This document shows positions 1 to 9,471 of a DNA stretch of 64,000 nt, piece by piece. How positions within the stretch are numbered: the first letter of the stretch is position 1; each line of letters begins with the position of its first letter. Source of the stretch: Alicyclobacillus fructus (GTDB lineage Bacteria > Bacillota > Bacilli > Alicyclobacillales > Alicyclobacillaceae); assembly GCF_017329605.1 (NCBI RefSeq), contig NZ_JAFMTY010000005.1, forward strand, positions 62,001 through 126,000. The letters are read 5' to 3'. A program made the translations under genes and the position numbers. Under the pieces are notes generated by a model, which was given only the letters and a program-made list of their open reading frames with translations, was not told the origin of the DNA and searched no databases.

Positions 1-305
1 ACCATCTCCGACTGCGCATGCCCTCCCAAGCCTGCCGAGACGATCACGTCCGCCTCGCCGACCTGCAGCGGCTTCAGGCCGTCGCCGAGGCGCAGCGATA
101 CGCGCGACAGAAGACCTCGAGCCGCGACATGAGCGCGAGCCCGTGACAGCGGACCTTCGCGGACGTCCGTGGCGATGGCGCGATCGACCATGCCTGCCTC
201 GAGCGCATAAAGCGGCAGATAGGCGTGGTCCGTGCCGATATCCGCAAGCGTCTCACATGGAAGCGCCAACTGTGCCACGGCTGTGAGGCGCGGCCCCAAT
301 TCCAT
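1..305 (-). CDS. trmK: tRNA (adenine(22)-N1)-methyltransferase TrmK, N-terminal part, cut by window edge
   Basis: The reading frame starts at an ATG at 305, preceded by a good GGAGAGG ribosome binding site, and runs off the left edge, so about 100 N-terminal residues are visible. They contain ADIGTDHAYLP near residue 23, the S-adenosylmethionine motif I form typical of the TrmK/YqfN family, followed by the downstream ATDVREGPLSRA and GDGLKPL segments expected of this Rossmann methyltransferase. TrmK methylates N1 of adenine 22 in the D-loop of certain tRNAs in the cytoplasm. In Bacillus it also lies downstream of dnaG-sigA, which agrees with this position. The catalytic C-terminal part cannot be judged because it is outside the window. 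Confidence 0.85.
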   Translation of the reverse strand, partial: MELGPRLTAVAQLALPCETLADIGTDHAYLPLYALEAGMVDRAIATDVREGPLSRARAHVAARGLLSRVSLRLGDGLKPLQVGEADVIVSAGLGGHAQSEM

Positions 306-333
306 TGCAAATCGTTCCTCTCCACAAGTGAAC

Positions 334-933
334 TCACAGCTTCCAAGACGGGGCCTGTCTCCCCTGCAACATATACTGAATGTGCGCGAACACCTCGCGC
401 AAGGCCGCGCGAAACTCTCCCTTGGTGGACGCGGCCCCGCAGCCCGTCGCCTGGATGCCCATCATCCGCGCGACCGCGAGCGCTCGCGGCAAGTGGTAAT
501 CCGAGGTAATGATGATGGCGGTGCGATAGCCTCGCGCGCGCATGATGGCGCTGCTGTGGTGCAGATTTTCCCACGTATTCGTCGACATCCTCTCCTCGTG
601 CACCGCGTCCGCCGGGATGCCGTTCATCACGAGGAACCGCTTCATGCTGCGCGCCTCGGACACCGACTCGTTCTCTCCCTGCCCGCCGCTGACAATGATG
701 GCCTGGATGTAGCCCTGCCGATACAGCGCGATGGCCGTCCGCAGCCGGGCTGCGAGGGGCTGACTCGGTTCGAACCCGTCCGTGTACGCGCCGAGCACCA
801 CGCCCACATCGCTCTTCTCCGGCCGCTGCGACCGTCCCACGTACATCAATCGATGCGCAAACCGAAACAGAAAGCCGAGCGAGCCCAGAAGCGCCACCAC
901 GCACGCCAACAGGCACATCCATAGCCAGGCCAA
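334..933 (-). CDS. YdcF/SanA (DUF218) family membrane-anchored protein
   Basis: About 199 residues. A hydrophobic N-terminal segment (roughly residues 3-22) suggests a single membrane anchor, followed by a DUF218 domain with the family marks VGVVLGAY, a VSGGQGENE segment, and later STNTWENL and TSDYHLPRA. DUF218 proteins (YdcF, SanA, ElyC) are implicated in envelope functions, but no reaction is established for most of them. I place the start at a TTG at 933 because GGGAGGGG lies about 7 bases upstream and the frame then begins directly with the membrane segment; a GTG at 1047 would add 38 basic residues before it. It sits between rpoD and trmK, where Bacillus has a cytochrome c gene. Confidence 0.75.
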   Translation of the reverse strand: MAWLWMCLLACVVALLGSLGFLFRFAHRLMYVGRSQRPEKSDVGVVLGAYTDGFEPSQPLAARLRTAIALYRQGYIQAIIVSGGQGENESVSEARSMKRFLVMNGIPADAVHEERMSTNTWENLHHSSAIMRARGYRTAIIITSDYHLPRALAVARMMGIQATGCGAASTKGEFRAALREVFAHIQYMLQGRQAPSWKL

Positions 934-1096
934 GGCCGCCCCTCCCGCCTCTCCGCATTTCCTCTTCCACCATACGCGGAGGCAGACAGCGGTAGACCGG
1001 CGGCCCGCACGTCTCTCTCGGGCTGGACAACGAAATGAGGCCGCCACGCCCCATCATGAGGCGAGCAGCCTGAACGTCGGGCAGAGTGGATGAGCC

Positions 1097-2203
<1,107 letters not shown>

Positions 2204-2239
2204 GTTCCCCGCCTCCTTTACCCCATATGGCGCAACCCG

Positions 2240-4045
2240 TCATTCGGCGTGGAGCGCGCGGGGCTGCTTCATGGTTGCAATTTGGCTCTGAATCCACTCC
2301 ACTTGCAGCTTGATCTCTCTACTTTTCTCTGCGTCGCCAGCCGCCTCGGCCTCCGTCCACGCGCGCACCTTGTCCTTCAGCTCCTGTTCCAGCCTGTTCA
2401 GCTCGAGCGCCCTCAGGTAGTCGTCGACCAGGCCAGAGGTGATTTCCGGCGGCTCGTCAAACAGGAGCGAGGACGCCAGGCGAACCAACTCCTCATCCTC
2501 GAGGCGATCCAAGAATGCTGACGGCGGCTGCCCTGGCTGCTCGAGCCTCCACGAGTACACGTGCGACAAGAGCGCCGTGTGCAGCGGATGCGCCAGCTCC
2601 GTCACGCCCTTTTCCATCAGGTACTCGGCGGCCTCTTGGCTGAACAGCGCGGCTTGCAGAATGCGAAGGCTCACCTGGTCCTTGCCCTTGGCCGCGCGCG
2701 GCGAATTCACCGACGGCGCGAATTCTTCTTTTGAAGGAGAACGACGCCTTATTGGTTTCGCGAAAGCGCGCATCTCCTCCTTCAACGTTTCGACAGAGAG
2801 GTTAAATTCCTGTGACAAATTTCGCAACTGATATTCCTGCTCCACGGGGCTTGCTCGCTCTGCAAGCAACCGCAGCGCCTGGCGCACAAATTCCGTGCGG
2901 CCGGCCGGGCTCACCCATTCCGCTCGGGCGCGCAGATCCTCGATCAAAAACTGCACCGCCGTCCAGGTGGAGTCCGACAGCATGCGCTCGAACGCCCTTG
3001 GCTCGTGGGCTCGGATGTATTCGTCCGGGTCCATGCCGTCCGGCAGGCGCAAGACCACCGGCGTGATCCCCGCCTGTTCCAAGACATCGATGGCGCGGAC
3101 CGTCGCTTTGCGCCCCGCTTCGTCGCCGTCGTACGCGATCACGACCTTGTCGCAATCCGCCTTCAACAAATGGGCCTGATCTTCCGTCAGACTGGTGCCG
3201 AGCGTCGCAACCGCGCACTCGATGCCCGCCTGCGCAACGGCCAGGACATCCATGTAGCCCTCGAGCAAGATGGCCTTCCGCTCCCGGCGAATGGCCTTCC
3301 GGGCACGATGGTAATTGAACAGCATCCTGCCCTTGTGAAACAGTTCGTATTCCGGTGAATTCAAGTACTTGGGCTTGGCGTCGGCGTCCAGCGCGCGGGC
3401 GCCAAAGGCCACGACCTGTCCCCGCCGATCCGCGATGGGAATGATCACTCGGCCGCGGAACCGATCCACCAGCTCACCGCCGAGATCCACCGCAAGCCCG
3501 CACGCGATGAGCTCATCGGCGGAAAAACCCTTCTGCTGGAGAAACGACATCATGGCCCTGCCAGACGGCGGGGCGTAGCCCAACAAATAGTTGGCCATGG
3601 TCGTGCGTGAAATTCCGCGCGAAAGAAGATATTGAAGGGCTTGCACTCCAGCATCTGTATTCATTAGAATGTGGTTGAACGCTTTTGCTGCCAGCTCGTG
3701 CGCCTGCCGGAATCTGTCCAGCTTCGGCGAGCGGTGAGACGGCGCATGGAGCGAGTCCGGCAGGGGAATGCCGCATCGCTCGGCGAGCAAGGACACCGTT
3801 TCGGCAAACGTGATGCCTTCGATGTCCATGAGGAAGCGGAACACGGTCCCTCCGGCCCCACATCCGAAACAATGGTACACCTGGCGTTCGGGTGACACGG
3901 AGAACGAGGGTGTGCGCTCATTGTGGAAGGGGCACAGTCCTACGTACGAGCGGCCAGATCGGCGCAGAGGCACGTATTCACTGATGACTTCAACGATGTC
4001 GACCTTCTGGCGCAGCGTGTCTATGAACGTCTCTGGAACGTTCAT
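2240..4045 (-). CDS. dnaG: DNA primase DnaG
   Basis: About 601 residues. It makes the RNA primers for the lagging strand. The N-terminal CHC2 zinc finger is visible as CPFHNERTPSF and YHCFGCGAGG (about residues 38-65), then the TOPRIM core with LLEGYMDVLA and AYDGDEAGRKA, and a C-terminal helicase-binding region of lower conservation. I start at the ATG at 4045, where the sequence reads MNVPETFID and GGGGGTG lies upstream; extending to 4111 adds a run of arginines not seen in the family. It is the first gene of the dnaG-rpoD unit, behind the candidate promoter near 4.13 kb. Confidence 0.97.
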   Translation of the reverse strand: MNVPETFIDTLRQKVDIVEVISEYVPLRRSGRSYVGLCPFHNERTPSFSVSPERQVYHCFGCGAGGTVFRFLMDIEGITFAETVSLLAERCGIPLPDSLHAPSHRSPKLDRFRQAHELAAKAFNHILMNTDAGVQALQYLLSRGISRTTMANYLLGYAPPSGRAMMSFLQQKGFSADELIACGLAVDLGGELVDRFRGRVIIPIADRRGQVVAFGARALDADAKPKYLNSPEYELFHKGRMLFNYHRARKAIRRERKAILLEGYMDVLAVAQAGIECAVATLGTSLTEDQAHLLKADCDKVVIAYDGDEAGRKATVRAIDVLEQAGITPVVLRLPDGMDPDEYIRAHEPRAFERMLSDSTWTAVQFLIEDLRARAEWVSPAGRTEFVRQALRLLAERASPVEQEYQLRNLSQEFNLSVETLKEEMRAFAKPIRRRSPSKEEFAPSVNSPRAAKGKDQVSLRILQAALFSQEAAEYLMEKGVTELAHPLHTALLSHVYSWRLEQPGQPPSAFLDRLEDEELVRLASSLLFDEPPEITSGLVDDYLRALELNRLEQELKDKVRAWTEAEAAGDAEKSREIKLQVEWIQSQIATMKQPRALHAE

Positions 4046-4120
4046 CACTGCACCCCCTATCCGGCGCCGCCGATGAAGCCTGTGCACGGATGTTCGCCGG
4101 CGTCTATTCACCTATTCTAC

Positions 4121-4149
4121 AAAGTAGGACACTTTCCTCCTATCCGCAA
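4121..4149 (-). promoter_or_regulatory. Candidate SigA promoter for dnaG-rpoD
   Basis: On the minus strand TTGCGG (4149-4144) and TACTTT (4126-4121) are separated by exactly 17 bases, about 75 bases upstream of the dnaG start. The 262-base gap between dnaG and recO has no other feature that I can see. Confidence 0.4.
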
Positions 4150-4307
4150 AAAGTTGTCTCTTTCTCGACACGGTTCGACCGGCAGGCTTCTCTCGAAGCT
4201 TGCGGCGTCCCCGGAAGCGAGCTTTGAGACATGCCTAGTATCGACGCTCCAAGTCAAATTTATCCTCTTCCCCATCCCCGAATCAGTTTATGGCTCCCGC
4301 GCTTGAC

Positions 4308-5120
4308 TTATGTGTCGGGATCGCCGCGATCTTCCTCGGGAAGCTCGAGAAACGACGCCACGATATCGTCGAGCACTTGGCGCGATCGCCCTCCCACACC
4401 TGCAAATTCCCGCAGTTGATGTGCGAGAATACGCGACAGCGCCTCGCGCATGGCGCCAGACAGGTCGACCCGATGCAGTTTTGCGATGTCGGCGTGGGCC
4501 AAGAGGTGCAGCACGGCCGGAGCTTTGCGCGGCACGAGCCATCCGCCACCCGCTGCCGACGCCTGGCTCGCACACCTGGGACAGATGAGGCCGCCCTCGC
4601 GAGGATCGTATCTCGGAGATCCCTCCGTTTCGGCCAGCGGCCGTCCGCACCTGATGCACACGCGCCAATCGGGCCCCACCCCAAGCCACGAGCACACCTT
4701 CAGTTCGAATGCGCGCGCGAGCACGTCTGCAGGCACGCGTTCCGCTTCCAGCCCGTCCAACACCGCCACGAACTGGCGGTACGCCGCCGGGGGTGCGTCG
4801 GGCCGCTCCGGAACGGTGCGGGTGACGAGATCGCACAAATAGGCGGCGTAGGCCGCCTTGAGCACATCTTCGTGCAAAGCCCGGCGCTGGCGGGCCATCT
4901 CGGCCTGCCGCACATCGCCCATGCCTCTGCCTTGGTACAGCACGTACGTCCCCTGCGCACACAGGCGCGCGGCCGCCGACAGACGTCCGGCTGACCTCGC
5001 GCCGCCCCGCGCCATGGCTGTCACAAGCCCGGTTTCGGTCAAGAGCGTCAGGATGGCGTCCCGCTCGCCGTAGCGCACGACGCGCACCACGACGGCCTCC
5101 GTGGTCCAAATCACCGTCAC
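4308..5120 (-). CDS. recO: DNA repair protein RecO
   Basis: About 270 residues. RecO works with RecF and RecR to load RecA on SSB-coated single-stranded DNA. The N-terminal OB-fold (TTEAVVVRVVRYGERDAILTLL from about residue 5) and a C-terminal zinc ribbon with CIRCGRPL and CPRCAS are visible; the four cysteines are all present. The start is taken as the GTG at 5120, two bases after the stop of the small yqzL gene, with AAAGG upstream; the longer frame to 5273 would run backwards through yqzL. The order era-yqzL-recO is the standard Bacillales arrangement. Confidence 0.93.
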   Translation of the reverse strand: MTVIWTTEAVVVRVVRYGERDAILTLLTETGLVTAMARGGARSAGRLSAAARLCAQGTYVLYQGRGMGDVRQAEMARQRRALHEDVLKAAYAAYLCDLVTRTVPERPDAPPAAYRQFVAVLDGLEAERVPADVLARAFELKVCSWLGVGPDWRVCIRCGRPLAETEGSPRYDPREGGLICPRCASQASAAGGGWLVPRKAPAVLHLLAHADIAKLHRVDLSGAMREALSRILAHQLREFAGVGGRSRQVLDDIVASFLELPEEDRGDPDT

Positions 5121-5122
5121 GC

Positions 5123-5287
5123 TCAACCTTTCAACGAAGCCTGGAAATGCGAATCCTGTTGGAACTCGTCTTCCTTCGCCGGCTGTTCGTCGTCCGCGAG
5201 TTGTTCCGCCTGCTGGCAGGCGCGATACAGGAGGTACGCGTACACGTCCCCGGTGAGCTCGAATACCTTCCACGTGATATCACGCAT
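5123..5287 (-). CDS. yqzL: YqzL family small protein
   Basis: A 54-residue gene that is easily missed. It begins MRDITWKVFELTGDVYAYLL, close to the conserved start of Bacillus YqzL, and lies exactly where yqzL is found, between era and recO. Function is unknown. AAGGGAG is 9 bases upstream of the ATG at 5287; a second ATG two codons earlier (5293) would sit too near that site. The stop is two bases before the recO start, so translation is probably coupled. Confidence 0.85.
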   Translation of the reverse strand: MRDITWKVFELTGDVYAYLLYRACQQAEQLADDEQPAKEDEFQQDSHFQASLKG

Positions 5288-5380
5288 CGGCATCGTCTCC
5301 CTTCCGCTCCGCGGACTGCACTTCCATGCTCCTAGTCTGCCGAGGCGGATGGCCTCTATACCCGGAATCCCTTGGATGCC

Positions 5381-6277
5381 TCAGCGGTCGCGATCGAAGC
5401 CGAATTGGTGCAGAAGCGCCGGCTTGTTGCGCCAGTCCCGTTTCACCTTGACCCACAGCTCGAGATAGATGCGGTTTCCGAACAGCGCCTCCAGCTCATG
5501 CCGCGCCATCTCCCCGACCCGCTTCAACATCTGCCCCTGCTTGCCGATCAGGATGGCCTTTTGGCTCTCTCGCTCCGTGTAAATCACCGCGCTCACGTAC
5601 AGCGTGTCGGACGCGCGGCGCTCCATGTGCTCCACGGTCACCATGACGGAATGCGGCACTTCGTCGCGCGTCAGTAAGAGCACCTTTTCCCGTACGATCT
5701 CGCTGATGATGAACGATTCCGGCTGATCCGTGATCATCTCGTCCGGATAGTATTTGGGCCCTTCCGGCAGGCGCTGTTCAATCAACTCGGTCAGAAGTTC
5801 CACCTGTTCGCCTTTCAGGGCCGAGATGGGCACATATTCGTCAAACGGCCGCAGCGCCTGATACTCCTCGATTCGCTTGAGTACAAGGGCGCGATCGTCC
5901 AGGGCGTCCACCTTGTTCAGCGCGAGGATCACGGGCGTGCGCACGCGCTCAAGCTGTTTGGCAATCTCCTCTTCCGTAGGATGCACGGGCGAGGACGAGT
6001 CCACCACGAAGACGATCACGTCCACCTCGTTCAGGGTCTTCAGAGCAGTATCGACCATGTATTCGCCGAGGCGGTGCTTCGGCTTGTGAATGCCCGGCGT
6101 GTCGATGAAGATCATCTGCGACGTCTCCGTGGTTCGCACGCCGCGGATGCGATTGCGAGTGGTCTGCGGCCGGTTCGACATGATGGCCACCTTCTGGCCG
6201 ACGAGCGCGTTCAGAAGCGTGGACTTGCCGACGTTCGGCCGCCCGATGAGCGCCACAAAACCAGATTTGTAGGTCAT
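5381..6277 (-). CDS. era: Ribosome biogenesis GTPase Era
   Basis: 298 residues. Era binds the 3' end of 16S rRNA and checks small-subunit assembly. GTPase motifs are GRPNVGKST (G1, about residues 12-20), the T of PQTTRN (G2), DTPG (G3), NKVD (G4) and SALK (G5); the C-terminal part carries the KH RNA-binding domain with the IGKQGQMLKRVG loop. The ATG overlaps the stop of dgkA by 4 bases. In Bacillus a cytidine deaminase gene (cdd) lies between dgkA and era; it is absent here. Confidence 0.97.
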   Translation of the reverse strand: MTYKSGFVALIGRPNVGKSTLLNALVGQKVAIMSNRPQTTRNRIRGVRTTETSQMIFIDTPGIHKPKHRLGEYMVDTALKTLNEVDVIVFVVDSSSPVHPTEEEIAKQLERVRTPVILALNKVDALDDRALVLKRIEEYQALRPFDEYVPISALKGEQVELLTELIEQRLPEGPKYYPDEMITDQPESFIISEIVREKVLLLTRDEVPHSVMVTVEHMERRASDTLYVSAVIYTERESQKAILIGKQGQMLKRVGEMARHELEALFGNRIYLELWVKVKRDWRNKPALLHQFGFDRDR

Positions 6278-6813
6278 TTTGCCTCCCCCTCCCTTCGAGG
6301 CCGTTTAATTTCGATTTCCTCCCGGTAGGGCCAGAGCCTCACCGTCCACACGGCGGCCAGCCACGCCGTGACGAGCGCGGAGGCTCCCAAGTTGCGACGG
6401 CTCCAAAGCCAGAGATGCCAAGGCCAGTTCGACGCGAGAAGCCACGCGGCGACGGCGAGCGCCCCGAGCGCGACAAAGGTCACGGCGCCGCTCGCCACAT
6501 CTTTGGCCATGCCGGCCACGGGGTGATCGCGCCACTCGGACGCCACATCGACCGCCAGCTCAATCGCCGTGTTGAACAACTCCGCGGCGAAGACGCACAT
6601 GGAGACAAACACGGTGATGGCCGCCTGCGTCAGGCTGGGTCGCAGACACCATTCGACGGCAGCGAGGCAGGTGAACAGCCACACGTCCCGCTTGAGATTT
6701 TTCTCCGTGTGAAAGGCGTACACCACGCCGTTCAGGCCATAGGTCACCGCCCGAACAAACGGTTGGGACCTCGGATCGTTCCGCGCCGGCCCGCGCCGCC
6801 CCGCCTCTTTCAT
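6274..6813 (-). CDS. dgkA: Undecaprenol/diacylglycerol kinase DgkA with extra C-terminal membrane segment
   Basis: 179 residues. The family core is clear: GLNGVVYAFHTEKNLKRD, then AELFNTAIELAVD and KDVASGAVTFVAL, the segments that form the active site between three membrane helices. In Gram-positive bacteria this enzyme phosphorylates undecaprenol, recycling the lipid carrier for cell-wall synthesis. Family members are usually about 120-130 residues; this one continues past the third helix with a tryptophan-rich loop and a further hydrophobic stretch (about residues 140-160) ending in a basic tail. It lies between ybeY and era as in Bacillus. Confidence 0.9.
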   Translation of the reverse strand: MKEAGRRGPARNDPRSQPFVRAVTYGLNGVVYAFHTEKNLKRDVWLFTCLAAVEWCLRPSLTQAAITVFVSMCVFAAELFNTAIELAVDVASEWRDHPVAGMAKDVASGAVTFVALGALAVAAWLLASNWPWHLWLWSRRNLGASALVTAWLAAVWTVRLWPYREEIEIKRPRREGEAK

Positions 6814-6831
6814 CCCTTCACCGCCTCGCCG

Positions 6832-7305
6832 TTACGAACGCGTGAGCCCTATCCCCTGCAAGATCTCCTCCTGCAGCCCGAACATCTCGCGCTCTCCAGC
6901 CTCGTCCTCGTGGTCGTAACCATTGAGGTGCAGGAATCCATGCACTAACAGGAACGCCAATTCCCGTTCCAGGGAATGGCCGTACGACTCCGCCTGTTCG
7001 CGCGCGCGATCGACACTTACCACGATGTCTCCCAGCATCGGTTCGGCTTCGTCGGGATCGGCCAATTCCTCGCCCTCGTTCATTGGAAAGGAGAGGACGT
7101 CCGTAGGCCTGTCCACTTGGCGGTAGGTTCGATTCAGCTCGTGAATGGCCTCGTCGTCCACGAACAACACGGACACTTCGCCGCGAACCTCAATCCGCTC
7201 GGCCGCCGCCTCGAGGACGCGCTGCACGAACGCGTGCGCATCCCCGTGCGGCGGAGCGAGCGGCCAATCCACCTCGCAGGTCACATCGATGGACAAACGA
7301 CTCAC
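6832..7305 (-). CDS. ybeY: Endoribonuclease / rRNA maturation factor YbeY
   Basis: 157 residues. YbeY is a zinc-dependent endoribonuclease acting in 16S rRNA 3' maturation and ribosome quality control. The metal site HGFLHLNGYDHE, with three histidines in H-x3-H-x5-H spacing, is intact near residue 120, and RQVDRPTDVLSFPM is the other conserved segment. The GTG start at 7305 overlaps the pgpH stop in a GTGA, with GGAAG upstream. Confidence 0.95.
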   Translation of the reverse strand: MSRLSIDVTCEVDWPLAPPHGDAHAFVQRVLEAAAERIEVRGEVSVLFVDDEAIHELNRTYRQVDRPTDVLSFPMNEGEELADPDEAEPMLGDIVVSVDRAREQAESYGHSLERELAFLLVHGFLHLNGYDHEDEAGEREMFGLQEEILQGIGLTRS

Positions 7306-9425
7306 TTCGCCACTTCCTTCTTCAGCTTGTCAATATCCGGATATTCAATGCGCGCATGGTAAATGCCCTTGAGCGTCTTCATGAACGCGCCGACCATCGC
7401 GTCGAGATCCTGCAGCGTCAGATCGCATTCGTCCAACTGGCCGTCCTGCAGGCGATCGCGGATGATCTTGCGGATCACGCCCTCGACGCGATTCGGCGTG
7501 GGCCGCGACATGCTGCGGACCGCGGCTTCCACGGCGTCGCAGATCATGATGATGGCGCACTCGCGCGTCTTCGGCTTCGGACCGGGATAGCGAAAGTCAT
7601 CCACGCGCACAGTTCCGTTTTTATCCTGCTCCTTGGCCTTGTGATAAAAATACCACAGAATGGTCGTCCCGTGGTGCGTCGCGCAGATGTCCTGGATCGG
7701 CTTCGGAATCCCGGCCTTGCGCAGCATCTCAAGCCCGTCCGACACGTGCGACGTGATGATGAGGTGGCTCAGGCTCGGCGCGACCTTGTCGTGCGGGTTC
7801 TCTTTCGTCATCTGGTTCTCCACGAAGAACATGGGCCGCTTCGTCTTGCCCACGTCGTGGTAGTACGCACCCACGCGGCAGAGAAGGGGATCCGCCCCCA
7901 CCAGCTCGGCCGCGGCCTCGGCGAGATTGCCGACAATCAGGCTGTGATGGTACGTCCCCGGCGCTTCGAGCAACACCTTGCGCAACAGCGGATGATTCGG
8001 GTTTGAGAGCTCGAGCAGGCGAATGGGCGTGAGCAGCCCAAACGCCGATTCGAAAAACGGAAGAATGCCCATCGTCAGAATGGCGGCGAAGATGCCGTTG
8101 AGCGCCGCCAGGCCGACGTGCAGCGACAGGGCGTGCAGATCCGCCCCGCGATTCGCCTCGAGCAGGTAGAGCGCGATGACCGTCCCCATGTTCACGGCCG
8201 ACACGATGAAACCTGCGCGCATGAACGTGGCGCGGCTCGTGACGCGGGCCACACTGTAGGCGCCGACGAGCGAACCCACGAAGCCGTAGAACACGAAGTC
8301 GTAGTTCATGCCGAACGCCGCACCGAGCAGAAACGAGAAGAAAAAGGCCGCCACCACCGCAAGCGACGAGTCCATCATCACCGTGATGAGCATCGCGCCC
8401 AGCGAGATGGGCAAAAGATACGGAGTCGACGCGGGGCCCCCCGCCACCACAATCCACTTGGTCACCGCAATGAGGATGGCCATGAGCACAAACACGAGCC
8501 CCAGGATGCCGAGCATCAGGTTGTCAAGCCGCCGCCTCGGCGCCCTCCGCTCGACGTAAGCCGCGAGCATGGCGACAGAAATGGCGATGAACACGGCGAA
8601 GCCCACGCCAACTCTCACGCTCGGATACGCCGAATACAGCCCGACATCCTTCAATTTGCTGATCACGTCGCTCGTGACGACTTGGTTCTTCGCGACGATC
8701 ACGTCGCCCTGGTGAATCAGGACCGGCTGCACACTTTCCGCCGCCTGCTCACGAGCTTCCTGCGTCGCCTGCGCCTGATACACCATGTTGGGCCTGAGCA
8801 CGCTGACCGCCGTGTTCTGCACGATGAGGGCTTCATCGCGATCAAGCCCAAGATTCAGATTCACGATCTGCCGATCCACCAGGAGCATCGACTGCTGCAT
8901 GGAGTCGGCGTAGAACGGTTGGCTCAAGATGGCCTGTACCACTTTCGCGCTGTCCTTCTCCAGCGCTGCAAGCCGAGCAGGGGGCTCGCGAAGAAGAAGC
9001 GAAAGCGTCGACGTCGAAAGCCCGTTGGGCGCCGCACGCTCCACCTCAGCCAGTCGCTCAGACGGCGTCAGATCCGGATTCTGCACGGCCGATCTCGCCG
9101 CGCCAAACAACGCCGCCAGCTCCTGCAGGGCCTGAGTCAACACCTGCGGAGACTGCGCGTACTGTTTCGGGACCTTGGCCTCGGCCGCCTTCCGCTTCGC
9201 CGCCGTGGCCGCCGTGTCCACAGCCGTCACCGGGGCCACGACGGTCGTCGGACTCACCTCACCGACCGTGAAGTGGTATCGCGGCGGCATCATGCTCGAG
9301 GCGAGAATGGCGAACAAGAGCACGCCAAGCCCCAAGTACAGGGACACGCGGATGCGCCGGCTGTGACGAAAGGCGTCGTCATCCAGCCAGCGGCGAATGG
9401 CGTTTCCCCATCCTGTCCACTTCAT
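7302..9425 (-). CDS. pgpH: Membrane HD-domain phosphodiesterase PgpH (YqfF), probable cyclic di-AMP hydrolase
   Basis: 707 residues. An N-terminal membrane helix is followed by a large extracytoplasmic 7TMR-HDED region (about residues 50-270), a block of seven hydrophobic helices, and a C-terminal HD domain with HHSLIVGNLAEAAAE, YYHDVGKTKRP, HLIITSHV and CATHHGT. Listeria PgpH hydrolyses cyclic di-AMP, and this protein has the same architecture and length, so that activity is inferred. It is cotranscribed with phoH and ybeY; the ribosome binding site before the ATG at 9425 is weak (AAGGGG about 12 bases away). Confidence 0.92.
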   Translation of the reverse strand: MKWTGWGNAIRRWLDDDAFRHSRRIRVSLYLGLGVLLFAILASSMMPPRYHFTVGEVSPTTVVAPVTAVDTAATAAKRKAAEAKVPKQYAQSPQVLTQALQELAALFGAARSAVQNPDLTPSERLAEVERAAPNGLSTSTLSLLLREPPARLAALEKDSAKVVQAILSQPFYADSMQQSMLLVDRQIVNLNLGLDRDEALIVQNTAVSVLRPNMVYQAQATQEAREQAAESVQPVLIHQGDVIVAKNQVVTSDVISKLKDVGLYSAYPSVRVGVGFAVFIAISVAMLAAYVERRAPRRRLDNLMLGILGLVFVLMAILIAVTKWIVVAGGPASTPYLLPISLGAMLITVMMDSSLAVVAAFFFSFLLGAAFGMNYDFVFYGFVGSLVGAYSVARVTSRATFMRAGFIVSAVNMGTVIALYLLEANRGADLHALSLHVGLAALNGIFAAILTMGILPFFESAFGLLTPIRLLELSNPNHPLLRKVLLEAPGTYHHSLIVGNLAEAAAELVGADPLLCRVGAYYHDVGKTKRPMFFVENQMTKENPHDKVAPSLSHLIITSHVSDGLEMLRKAGIPKPIQDICATHHGTTILWYFYHKAKEQDKNGTVRVDDFRYPGPKPKTRECAIIMICDAVEAAVRSMSRPTPNRVEGVIRKIIRDRLQDGQLDECDLTLQDLDAMVGAFMKTLKGIYHARIEYPDIDKLKKEVAK

Positions 9426-9447
9426 AGGAAAAATGCCCCTTGCGCTT

Positions 9448-9471
9448 GAGGCAGGGCCTTAGCCCTGCCTC
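9448..9471. repeat. 10-bp perfect inverted repeat with the phoH stop codon in its loop
   Basis: GAGGCAGGGC and GCCCTGCCTC flank a four-base loop that contains the TAA stop of phoH (9461-9459). There is no T-run on either side, so it is not a typical terminator; it may protect an mRNA end or tune pgpH translation. Confidence 0.6.

Noticed and set aside
74-1057. 327-codon minus-strand frame overlapping YdcF and trmK
   Set aside because: It runs through both genes in another frame; the YdcF and TrmK frames carry recognisable motifs.
8118-9449. 443-codon plus-strand frame opposite pgpH
   Set aside because: Shadow of pgpH; the sequence is a low-complexity His/Arg-rich translation.
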